Positions 1-5,820 of a DNA stretch of 6,029 nucleotides are shown one piece after another (the first letter of the stretch is position 1; the number at the start of each line of letters is the position of its first letter). The stretch is from Muribaculaceae bacterium (GTDB lineage Bacteria > Bacteroidota > Bacteroidia > Bacteroidales > Muribaculaceae): assembly GCA_902836725.1 (NCBI GenBank), contig CADFRV010000158.1:1-6029 (forward strand), in the 5' to 3' direction. The position numbers and the translations under genes are program-made. Under the pieces are notes generated by a model, which worked only from the letters and a program-made list of their open reading frames with translations, ran no database searches and was not told the origin of the DNA.

Positions 1-991
1 TGGAGGTTACGCCGTCGAAGCGGAAGCCGTCGAAGCGGTATTCCTCGAGCCAGTACTTGCAGTTGCTGAGCAGGAAGTGGAGCACTTCGTTCTTGCCGTA
101 GTCGAAGCAGAGGGAGTCCCATGCCGGATGCTCGCGGCGGTGGTCGCCGTAGAAGTAGAGGTTGCCGGTGCCGTCGAGGCGTCCCAGACCTTCGTTCTCG
201 TTTTTCACGGCATGGCTGTGCACTATGTCCATTATCACTGCTATGCCCAGTTCATGGGCGCGGTCGATCAGGCTCTTCAGCTCCTCCGGGGTGCCGAAAC
301 GGCTTGAAGCTGCGAAGAAACTCGACACGTGATATCCGAACGATCCGTAATAGGGATGTTCCTGTATGGCCATTATCTGTATGGCGTTGTATCCGTCAGC
401 GGCGATGCGCGGCAGTATCTTGTCGCGGAATTCCACATATGTGCCTACACCCTCGCGCTCCTGGGCCATCCCTATGTGGCACTCATAGATGAGGAGCGGA
501 CGTGTATCAGGCACGAAATTGTCGACTTTCCATCTGTAAGGGGCATTTTCCCATACCTGTGCGGAGAAGATGTGTGTGTTGTCGTCCTGCACCACACGGG
601 TAGCGTATGCAGGTATGCGCAGCCCCTGGCCGCCGGGCCAGTGGACGCTCATTTTGTAAAGCTGTCCCTGACGGATGGAGTCGGCAGGGAGATGAATTTC
701 CCATACTCCACCCTTGAGCGGTTTGAGCGAGAATGCAGGCTTCTCTTCCCAGTCGGAGAAATCGCCTACGAGGTAAATCTGTGTGGCGTTTGGCGCCCAC
801 TCGCGGAACACCCACCAGTCTCCCTGCTTGTGCAGTCCGAAATACTGGTGCGCATTGGCGAAATCTTTCAGTGAGTGACAGCGGGAAGTGAGTTCGGCTT
901 CCTTTCTGATGGCGTCCTGGTGGCGTCCTTCGATGGCGTCGGCATATGGCTCGAGCCAAGGGTCTGTGCGGTATATGGCGAGTTTTTTCAT
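1..991 (-). CDS. glgB: 1,4-alpha-glucan branching enzyme, eukaryote-like GH13_8 type (partial; C-terminus beyond left edge)
   Basis: This enzyme makes the alpha-1,6 branches of glycogen by cutting an alpha-1,4 chain and moving the piece to a 6-hydroxyl; it acts in the cytoplasm. The visible 330 codons start at the ATG at 991 (MKKLAIYRTDPWLEPYADAI) and run off the left edge. Residues about 58-130 form a CBM48-type beta-sandwich (WWVFREWAPNATQIYLVGDF). The GH13 barrel follows: IYECHIGMA near 168, MAIQEHPYYGSFGYHVSSFF near 207-225, region I DIVHSH at 255-260, and EEYRFDGFRFDGVTS at 316-330. Asp326 in RFDGVTS matches the catalytic nucleophile of the family. The acid/base glutamate lies outside the window. 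By recall, these blocks resemble human GBE1 more than E. coli GlgB. It lies 160 bp downstream of meaB. No consensus promoter or Shine-Dalgarno is visible before the start, so read-through from upstream is possible. Confidence 0.95.
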   Translation of the reverse strand, partial: MKKLAIYRTDPWLEPYADAIEGRHQDAIRKEAELTSRCHSLKDFANAHQYFGLHKQGDWWVFREWAPNATQIYLVGDFSDWEEKPAFSLKPLKGGVWEIHLPADSIRQGQLYKMSVHWPGGQGLRIPAYATRVVQDDNTHIFSAQVWENAPYRWKVDNFVPDTRPLLIYECHIGMAQEREGVGTYVEFRDKILPRIAADGYNAIQIMAIQEHPYYGSFGYHVSSFFAASSRFGTPEELKSLIDRAHELGIAVIMDIVHSHAVKNENEGLGRLDGTGNLYFYGDHRREHPAWDSLCFDYGKNEVLHFLLSNCKYWLEEYRFDGFRFDGVTS

Positions 992-1151
992 ATTTAAGGG
1001 AGAGGGTGATTGTTAGAGGTAATATTTTGGGGAAGGGATCAGAGGAATCAGAAAAATCAGAGATATCAGAGGTATCAAGTTTCTCAATTTCTTATTTCTC
1101 AAATTCTTATTTCTATTCTTGCTTGACTTCTAATGCTCTTTCTTCTTACTT
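992..1151. repeat. meaB-glgB intergenic region with degenerate 9-bp and 15-bp tandem repeats
   Basis: The 160 bp between meaB and glgB is low in complexity. On the plus strand, 1036-1080 holds five 9-bp units in register: GGATCAGAG, GAATCAGAA, AAATCAGAG, ATATCAGAG and a decayed GTATCAAGT. The core is ATCAGAG, or CTCTGAT in the transcript direction. Directly after it, 1081-1095 and 1096-1110 are two 15-bp units (TTCTCAATTTCTTAT and TTCTCAAATTCTTAT) that differ at one base. The rest to 1151 is pyrimidine-rich on the plus strand. I see no -33/-7 promoter pair for glgB and no hairpin with a U-tract after meaB. The repeats look like a slippage-prone microsatellite. Any effect on glgB expression is unproven. 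Confidence 0.7.
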
Positions 1152-2228
1152 CTATTTTTCAAGCAACTGTGCGGCGGCAGCGAAGGGGCTGAGGCGGTTG
1201 GAGAGCACGAGGCGCTCGCATGTGGCGATGCGGGCGGCGCGCTCGGGATCATCGTAGAAGCGTCGGCGCAGTTCGGAGTCGATGGTCTCGTACATCCAGT
1301 AACGGGCCTGTTCGTGGCGGCGCCTGTCGAAGTAGCCGTTCTCTTTCACGAATTTGAAATAACGGTCAATCATGTCCCATACTTCGGCAATTCCGAGTTC
1401 GAAATAGCCGGAATAGGTGAGTACCTCAGGGCTCCATCCCGATGGGGGAGTGGGGAAGAGGTGGAGTGCCGACCGGAGCTGTGCCTGTGCCAGACGGGCG
1501 CGGTCAATGTTGTCTCCGTCGGCCTTGTTGATGACGATGCCGTCGGCCATCTCCATGATGCCGCGTTTTATCCCCTGCAGCTCGTCGCCTGTGCCGGCTA
1601 CCTGTATGAGCAGGAAGAAATCGACCATCGGGTGTACGGCGGTCTCGCTCTGTCCCACCCCCACGGTCTCAACGAAAATATTGTCATAGCCTGCGGCCTC
1701 GCAGAGCACAATGGTCTCGCGGGTCTTGCGTGCCACTCCTCCGAGTGAGCCGGCCGAGGGTGAGGGTCGGATGAATGCCGATGGGTGTACCGATAGCTTC
1801 TCCATGCGTGTCTTGTCGCCGAGGATACTCCCTTTGGAGCGTTCGGAGGAGGGGTCGATGGCCAGTACGGCGAGTTTGCCACCATCTTTGAGTACATGGA
1901 GGCCGAATACGTCGATCGACGTGGATTTTCCTGCACCGGGCACTCCGGTGATGCCTATCCGTCGGCTGTTGCCGGAGTAGGGGAGGCATTTTTCAATTAC
2001 CTCGCGCGCTATGGCCTGATGTGCCGGCGCTATGCTCTCCACGAGAGTCACGGCTTTGGCCAGACGGGTCACGTCCCCCCTGAGGATCCCTTCCACAAGG
2101 TCTGCGGCATCCGGAAGGGCAGCCCTGCGGCGCGGTTTCAGATAGGGGTTTACCACTGGGGGCTGGCTCACGCCTGCATTTACGTTCAGGCCAGTATATC
2201 TGGGGTCGTTTTCCGGATGTTCGTTCAT
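1152..2228 (-). CDS. meaB: Methylmalonyl-CoA mutase-associated GTPase MeaB (ArgK/MMAA family)
   Basis: MeaB is a G-protein chaperone. It binds adenosylcobalamin-dependent methylmalonyl-CoA mutase, gates cofactor loading and protects the enzyme from inactivation. In Bacteroidales the mutase links succinate to propionate. The 358 aa length is normal for the family. Visible motifs are the Walker A loop GVPGAGKST (residues 95-103), AIDPSS (123-128) followed by SKGSILGDKTRM, the switch segment ETVGVGQSE (187-195), GDELQGIKRGIMEMADG (215-230) and the base-specificity motif NKAD (234-237). The C-terminal helices (about 285-358) match the dimerisation arm of the family. The start at 2228 leaves a roughly 40-residue leader (VNPYLKPRRR) before the conserved part begins at about 42, as is common in MeaB. 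The gene lies 103 bp after polA with no evident promoter of its own. No mutase subunit gene is in the window, so the partner is presumably encoded elsewhere. Confidence 0.96.
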   Translation of the reverse strand: MNEHPENDPRYTGLNVNAGVSQPPVVNPYLKPRRRAALPDAADLVEGILRGDVTRLAKAVTLVESIAPAHQAIAREVIEKCLPYSGNSRRIGITGVPGAGKSTSIDVFGLHVLKDGGKLAVLAIDPSSERSKGSILGDKTRMEKLSVHPSAFIRPSPSAGSLGGVARKTRETIVLCEAAGYDNIFVETVGVGQSETAVHPMVDFFLLIQVAGTGDELQGIKRGIMEMADGIVINKADGDNIDRARLAQAQLRSALHLFPTPPSGWSPEVLTYSGYFELGIAEVWDMIDRYFKFVKENGYFDRRRHEQARYWMYETIDSELRRRFYDDPERAARIATCERLVLSNRLSPFAAAAQLLEK

Positions 2229-2260
2229 CGAAAGGTTGTCTTTGTTCTGTTAGTAATCAT
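2225..2260 (-). other. Possible 11-codon upstream ORF translationally coupled to meaB
   Basis: Upstream of meaB, an ATG at 2258-2260 opens an 11-residue frame (MITNRTKTTFR). Its TGA stop (2225-2227) overlaps the meaB start as ATGA. The leader is A-rich and has no Shine-Dalgarno. The geometry would allow termination-reinitiation coupling, but so short a frame can arise by chance, and there is no independent evidence of translation. Confidence 0.2.
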
Positions 2261-2281
2261 GGATCGGAAAGGTAGGGGGAT

Positions 2282-2305
2282 CATCCCGGAGATCGGTCCG
2301 GGATG
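2282..2305 (-). other. Perfect 8-bp hairpin in the polA-meaB gap
   Basis: The arms CATCCCGG (2282-2289) and CCGGGATG (2298-2305) are exact inverted repeats around an 8-nt loop, 27 bp past the polA stop. The stem is GC-rich. In the transcript direction the sequence after it is C-rich (ATCCCCCTACC) with no run of U, so it does not look like a standard intrinsic terminator. It could be an RNA-stabilising 3' hairpin of the polA message, an attenuator, or chance. Confidence 0.4.
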
Positions 2306-2331
2306 GGGGATGGAGAGGGCGATTGCGGGTC

Positions 2332-5085
2332 TCAGTGCGCCTCAAGCCAGTTGGTGCCTACACCTGAGGCCACCTCAAGCGGTACAGCTCCGTTGAACGC
2401 CCCTTCCATGAGTCGGGTCACAATCTCCTGAAGTTCCGCCACCTCGTCGAGGGGCACGTTGAAGATCAGTTCGTCATGCACCTGCATTACCATTTTTGAA
2501 CGCATATGGCGGGCGTTGAGTTCGTCGAATATGCGGATCATGGCTATTTTGATGATGTCGGCCGCCGATCCCTGTATGGGCGCGTTCACAGCATTGCGTT
2601 CGGCATAGCTTCTCACTGTGGCATTGCGGGAATTTATGTCGGGCAGATAGCGTTTGCGCCCCATTATGGTGGATACATATCCCTTCTCCCGTGCGGTTTC
2701 GGTTGACTTGTCAATGAATTCACGGATATGCGGATATGTGCGGAAATATCCGTCGATAAGCGCCTTTGCCTCGGCACGGGGTATGTTGAGCCGTTCCGAG
2801 AGGCCGAATGCCGAGATACCGTAGACGGTGCCGAAGTTTGCGGTCTTGGCAGTGCGCCGCTGGGTGTCGTTCACCTCATCATATGGTATATGATAGATCT
2901 TGGCGGCGGTGGCGCGGTGTATGTCGAGCCGTTCGCGGAAGGCGGCGGTAAGTTCGGGGTCTTCCGAGAGTGAGGCGAGCAGACGGAGTTCTATCTGCGA
3001 GTAATCGGCCGAGAGCACCACGCACCCTTCGTCGGCGATGAAGGCGCGTCGCACCTCGCGGCCGTCGTCGGTGCGGATGGGTATGTTCTGCAGGTTGGGG
3101 TTGGTGGAACTGATGCGCCCTGTAGCCGTCACAGTCTGGTTGTATGTAGTGTGTATTTTGCCGGTTACGGGGTTTACCAGTTCCGGGAGGGCGTTCACGT
3201 AGGTGCTGAGTAGTTTGCGCAGGCTACGGTCCTTGAGTATCAGCCCGACGATGGGATGGTTCTGGCGGTGTTTCTCAAGGATCTCTTCGGTGGTGGAGAA
3301 GTTTCCGGTCTTGGTGCGCTTGGCTTTCGGATCGAGCTGCAGTTTCCCGAAAAGTATCTCGCCTACCTGCATGGGGGATGACAGGTTGAAGCGCTCTCCC
3401 GCAAGGGTGTAGATCTCCTCCTCAAGCTCTTTGGCGCGTGCGGTGAGCTGTATGGAAAGGGTGTTCAGTTCGCCGGTGTCGATGCGCACGCCGGTCCATT
3501 CCATATCCGCAAGCACGCGGGCGAGCGGCAGTTCTATGTCGTTGACAAGCGCGAGCTGTCCGTTTTTTTCAAGCAGTTCGAGCAGCGGTCTGTGCAGGCG
3601 CAGGGTTATGTCGGCCTGTTCGCACAGCGTGTCTTTCAGCTCCTGCGGCGGGATCACGGCAAACGGTTTGCGTGGTGTGGCTCCCTCCTCATACTCGGCG
3701 GTATGGTAGTTGAGCACATTGAGGGCTATGTCTGACAGACGGTGGCGCATCTCGGGCTGCAGCACATAGTGGGATAGCGAGATATCGGCATAGGATGATG
3801 TCAGCTCTATCCCTTCGCGGCGCAGAAGCACCATGTCGCGTTTTATGTCGTAGCTTACCAGAGTTACCGCCGGTGTGGTGAACAGGGGCGCGAGCAACCC
3901 CATTGTCTTGTTGCGTTCCTCTTTTCCGGAAGGTATGCGTATGAGCTGTGCGGTGCCCTCCTTACGGCTGATGGCAATGGCGGATAAGGTTGCCGACATA
4001 GCCTCCGACCCGGGGGCATAGAGGGCGATGCCGACAGTGCCCGCTTTTATGCTGGCATCTATTTCCGTGGCGACGGCATTTTCCTCACATTCGGCATAGT
4101 GGGTCGGTATAGAGGGCTGTGCGGCAGGGAGGTCCTGGGCGTCGTTTACGAAATCAAACAGTGTGAGCGGTTCCGACGGCGGCTGCGGGGTGGCCTTGGG
4201 TGCTGCCGGCTCTCCACCTTTGAGGCGTGGAAGGAAGCTCTTGAATTCCATGCGGGTGAAGATCTCGCGGAGACGGGCCGTGTCTTCCGGTTCCCTGACA
4301 AGGGTGTTGAAATCCACCTCCACCGGCACGTCGGTGCGTATTCTGGCAAGTTCTCTTGAGAAGCGGATATTGTCGGCGTTGGCACGTATGCGCTCGCCGA
4401 GCGCCCCTTTTATGGAGGCGGCATTGGCAAGCATATTGTCGACTGATCCGAACTCACCGATGAGTTTGGCGGCGGTCTTGGGGCCTACACCGGGGCATCC
4501 CGGAATATTGTCGATGGCATCACCCTCGAGTGCGAGCAGGTCTATGACCTGACAGGGTGACTGTATGCCATATTTCTCGCAGATCTCTTTCACGCCGCGC
4601 ACTTCGAAACCGTTCCCCTTGAGTGCCGGGCGGTACATGAATACCTTGTCAGTCACCAGCTGGCCGTAATCCTTGTCGGGAGTCATCATGTAGGTGGTAA
4701 AGCCCTGTTCGGTGGCCATGCGGCTGAGTGTGCCTATCACATCGTCGGCCTCGAATCCCGGTACCTCGAAAACGGGTATGCGGTATGCCTCTATGATCTC
4801 TTTTATAATCGGTATGGAGAGAGTGATATCTTCCGGTTGTGCCTCACGTTTTGCCTTGTATTCGGCATACATCTCGTGGCGGAAAGTTCCCCCCTTCGGG
4901 TCGAAACACACCGCTATATGCGTGGGATTCTCCTTTTGCAGAATCTCATGCAGTGTGTTGCAGAATCCGAATATGGCGGAGGTGTTGAACCCTTTGGAGG
5001 TGATGCGCGGGGCTCGTATAAGTGCGTAATATGCGCGGTATATCAGCGCATATGCGTCCAGAAGAAACAGTTTCTTGTCGTTCAT
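2332..5085 (-). CDS. polA: DNA polymerase I (5' nuclease, degenerate 3'-5' exonuclease domain, family A polymerase)
   Basis: This is the repair and lagging-strand polymerase that removes RNA primers and fills gaps; 917 aa, near the E. coli length. The 5' nuclease (1-290) keeps its acidic metal cluster: D10 in FLLDAYALIYRAY, D62, EADD (112-115), DKD (137-139), and D189/D192 in LEGDAIDNIPG, followed by a helix-hairpin-helix. A Pro/Ala-rich linker (about 290-330) carries PLTLFDF. The 3'-5' exonuclease-like domain (about 330-500) aligns without gaps to E. coli around the first motif but has A354 and Y356 where the catalytic D355 and E357 should be, and Q490 for D501. Only D417 (for D424) is kept. 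The polymerase domain is complete: TATGRISS (653-660), motif A SADYSQIEL with D694, motif B R743, K747, F751, Y755, and motif C VHDE with D871/E872. The start at 5085 lies about 30 nt after a predicted promoter. Proofreading is probably absent. Confidence 0.98.
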   Translation of the reverse strand: MNDKKLFLLDAYALIYRAYYALIRAPRITSKGFNTSAIFGFCNTLHEILQKENPTHIAVCFDPKGGTFRHEMYAEYKAKREAQPEDITLSIPIIKEIIEAYRIPVFEVPGFEADDVIGTLSRMATEQGFTTYMMTPDKDYGQLVTDKVFMYRPALKGNGFEVRGVKEICEKYGIQSPCQVIDLLALEGDAIDNIPGCPGVGPKTAAKLIGEFGSVDNMLANAASIKGALGERIRANADNIRFSRELARIRTDVPVEVDFNTLVREPEDTARLREIFTRMEFKSFLPRLKGGEPAAPKATPQPPSEPLTLFDFVNDAQDLPAAQPSIPTHYAECEENAVATEIDASIKAGTVGIALYAPGSEAMSATLSAIAISRKEGTAQLIRIPSGKEERNKTMGLLAPLFTTPAVTLVSYDIKRDMVLLRREGIELTSSYADISLSHYVLQPEMRHRLSDIALNVLNYHTAEYEEGATPRKPFAVIPPQELKDTLCEQADITLRLHRPLLELLEKNGQLALVNDIELPLARVLADMEWTGVRIDTGELNTLSIQLTARAKELEEEIYTLAGERFNLSSPMQVGEILFGKLQLDPKAKRTKTGNFSTTEEILEKHRQNHPIVGLILKDRSLRKLLSTYVNALPELVNPVTGKIHTTYNQTVTATGRISSTNPNLQNIPIRTDDGREVRRAFIADEGCVVLSADYSQIELRLLASLSEDPELTAAFRERLDIHRATAAKIYHIPYDEVNDTQRRTAKTANFGTVYGISAFGLSERLNIPRAEAKALIDGYFRTYPHIREFIDKSTETAREKGYVSTIMGRKRYLPDINSRNATVRSYAERNAVNAPIQGSAADIIKIAMIRIFDELNARHMRSKMVMQVHDELIFNVPLDEVAELQEIVTRLMEGAFNGAVPLEVASGVGTNWLEAH

Positions 5086-5088
5086 TGG

Positions 5089-5124
5089 CTTTGTGGGTTA
5101 CCTTGGGGTATGCACCCCACAAAG
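5089..5124. promoter_or_regulatory. Nested inverted repeats over polA promoter and leader
   Basis: CTTTGTGGG (5089-5097) and CCCACAAAG (5116-5124) are exact 9-bp inverted repeats with an 18-bp spacer. Inside lies a second dyad, TGGGGT (5104-5109) and ACCCCA (5114-5119), with a 4-nt centre. The right arm overlaps the -7 box, and the left arm ends 4 bp from the polA start codon. Because transcription should begin inside the right arm, the outer dyad is better read as a DNA-level operator than as an RNA hairpin. The inner dyad might partly fold in RNA. The binding factor, if any, is unknown. Confidence 0.45.
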
Positions 5125-5152
5125 TTAACAAAAGAATGATAATTTAAGAAAA
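5120..5152 (-). promoter_or_regulatory. polA: Predicted polA promoter (Bacteroidota -33/-7 type)
   Basis: On the minus strand TAACTTTG (5120-5127) matches the Bacteroidota -7 box TAnnTTTG exactly. At the expected distance upstream is only an approximate -33 element, TTTT (5149-5152, 21-bp spacer) or TTTC (5148-5151, 20-bp spacer), in place of TTTG. Transcription would begin at about 5112-5115, giving a leader of about 30 nt before the polA ATG. The -7 box overlaps one arm of an inverted repeat. Confidence 0.6.
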
Positions 5153-5170
5153 CGGTCTATGATAAATTGA

Positions 5171-5194
5171 TAAAAAAGAACTTAAGAAGTAAGT
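5171..5194 (-). terminator. Weak intrinsic terminator after the toxin gene
   Basis: Read on the minus strand, ACTTA-CTTCT-TAAGT (5180-5194) can form a 5-bp stem with a 5-nt loop, and TTCTTTTTTA follows. It starts 12 bp past the toxin stop. The stem is short and AU-rich, so termination would be leaky and some read-through into polA is plausible. Confidence 0.35.
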
Positions 5195-5206
5195 ACGCGC
5201 AGTCTG

Positions 5207-5509
5207 CTAAATGTCGCGTCTGCGAAGTCGCTCCATATTCTTCTTGTCGTAAGCCTCGCCTCTGTTAAAGAGATATTCAAATTTTACAAGATCACCTTCG
5301 ATTTCTATATGCAAGACAAAAAAAGCGCGTTTATCACCTATACGCAATCTGTACACATTTTCTAATGTCTCAATCTTTTTGCAGTCAGTAAGTTCCTCTA
5401 CGCAATTTGCGGCCTTTACTTCGTCTAATACATTGATCAGTGACTGGAGTATTTTCCCCGATAACTTGCGTACAGCCTTCTCGAATTCTTTTGAAAAAGC
5501 TACTTTCAT
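5207..5509 (-). CDS. RelE/ParE-superfamily toxin of a type II toxin-antitoxin module
   Basis: A 100-aa protein with the RelE/ParE fold pattern: MKVAFSKEFEKAVRKL (strand, then helix), a second helix to about residue 35, then CKKIETLENVYRLRIGDKRAFFVL (43-66) and KFEYLFNRGEAYDKK (76-90). Basic and aromatic residues at the usual RNase positions are present (K44/K45, R54, R56, R61, R83, Y87), which fits an mRNA interferase of the RelE type. This is read from pattern and not from alignment; a ParE-like gyrase poison cannot be excluded. Its ATG overlaps the antitoxin stop as ATGA, so the two are translationally coupled with the antitoxin first, the usual arrangement. The C-terminal tail is arginine-rich (ERLRRRDI). 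The gene is more AT-rich than polA, suggesting acquisition by transfer. Confidence 0.85.
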   Translation of the reverse strand: MKVAFSKEFEKAVRKLSGKILQSLINVLDEVKAANCVEELTDCKKIETLENVYRLRIGDKRAFFVLHIEIEGDLVKFEYLFNRGEAYDKKNMERLRRRDI

Positions 5510-5775
5510 TTGCGGTGATTCTCAAGCCATTTCTCAAAGTCTGTCTGCTCCTGTTTGTTGAGCATGGTTTTCCCTTCAGGACGTGTCGATACAAGATATT
5601 TGTAGATTTCCGCATCGTCCATATCCTCAATTTCACGGATTAGAAGTTCTTCAATATAATTTTTCAGATTGGTTCCCATAGCAGCGGCTTTTATATTAAG
5701 CGCCTGAAATACATTTTCCGGAATATCAATCAGTTTTCGATGTGTGGGCATTCCCACGGTGGATGTAGAATTCAT
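5506..5775 (-). CDS. Antitoxin of the type II module, ribbon-helix-helix-like N-terminus
   Basis: The partner that neutralises the RelE/ParE-like toxin and probably represses its own promoter. With the start at 5775 it has 89 aa. Residues 13-19 (RKLIDIP) look like the DNA-contacting strand, with ENVFQALNIKAAAMG and NLKNYIEELLIREI as the two helices of a ribbon-helix-helix dimerisation unit. The tail from about 54 (DAEIYKYLVSTRPEGKTMLNKQ then FEKWLENHRK) is the likely toxin-wrapping part. In-frame ATGs at 5811 and 5802 are rejected because they lie inside or upstream of the predicted promoter. The ATG at 5751 (giving MPTHRKLIDIP, 81 aa) is a real alternative. No Shine-Dalgarno is seen, but the leader is A-rich, as usual in Bacteroidota. 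The stop overlaps the toxin start by 4 nt. I do not assign a named family beyond this. Confidence 0.82.
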   Translation of the reverse strand: MNSTSTVGMPTHRKLIDIPENVFQALNIKAAAMGTNLKNYIEELLIREIEDMDDAEIYKYLVSTRPEGKTMLNKQEQTDFEKWLENHRK

Positions 5776-5788
5776 AGTTCGTTTTTTG

Positions 5789-5820
5789 CAAATATAATTC
5801 ATATATACCATATATACAAA
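5789..5820 (-). promoter_or_regulatory. Consensus Bacteroidota promoter of the toxin-antitoxin operon with internal direct repeat
   Basis: On the minus strand TTTG (5817-5820), a 20-bp spacer and TATATTTG (5789-5796) match the -33/-7 consensus at every fixed position. Transcription should start near 5782-5785, just before the antitoxin ATG at 5775. The spacer holds an 8-bp direct repeat ATATATAC (plus strand, 5801-5808 and 5810-5817) with a 9-bp period. It lies where a ribbon-helix-helix antitoxin would block RNA polymerase, so it is the best operator candidate for autoregulation. Confidence 0.75.

Noticed and set aside
11..38. A 13-bp direct repeat, GCCGTCGAAGCGG, twice with a 15-bp period.
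   Set aside because: It encodes the conserved RFDGFRFDG motif of the branching enzyme, so protein sequence explains it.
329..874. A 181-codon open frame on the plus strand.
   Set aside because: It lies wholly antisense to glgB, whose own translation matches a known family over its full visible length; the frame is a shadow with no recognisable domain.
1036..1110. Short regular repeats that might suggest a CRISPR array.
   Set aside because: Units are 9 and 15 bp and directly adjacent, with no spacers and no cas genes; this is a simple tandem repeat.
1896..2396. A 166-codon plus-strand frame crossing the meaB start and the polA end.
   Set aside because: It is antisense to two well-supported genes, its product resembles nothing, and it has no promoter.
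4163..4552. A 129-codon plus-strand frame inside polA.
   Set aside because: Antisense shadow of the PolA nuclease region; its low-complexity Ser/Arg-rich content is typical of a frame opposite a real gene.
5086..5206. Possible small gene or attachment site between the toxin and polA.
   Set aside because: Only promoter, dyad and weak terminator signals are visible; there is no tRNA, integrase or duplicated core sequence to support an attachment site.
5776..5811. Upstream in-frame ATGs (5811 and 5802) that would lengthen the antitoxin to 101 or 98 aa.
   Set aside because: They fall at or upstream of the -7 box of a perfect consensus promoter, so they would not be in the transcript; the added residues show no conserved pattern.
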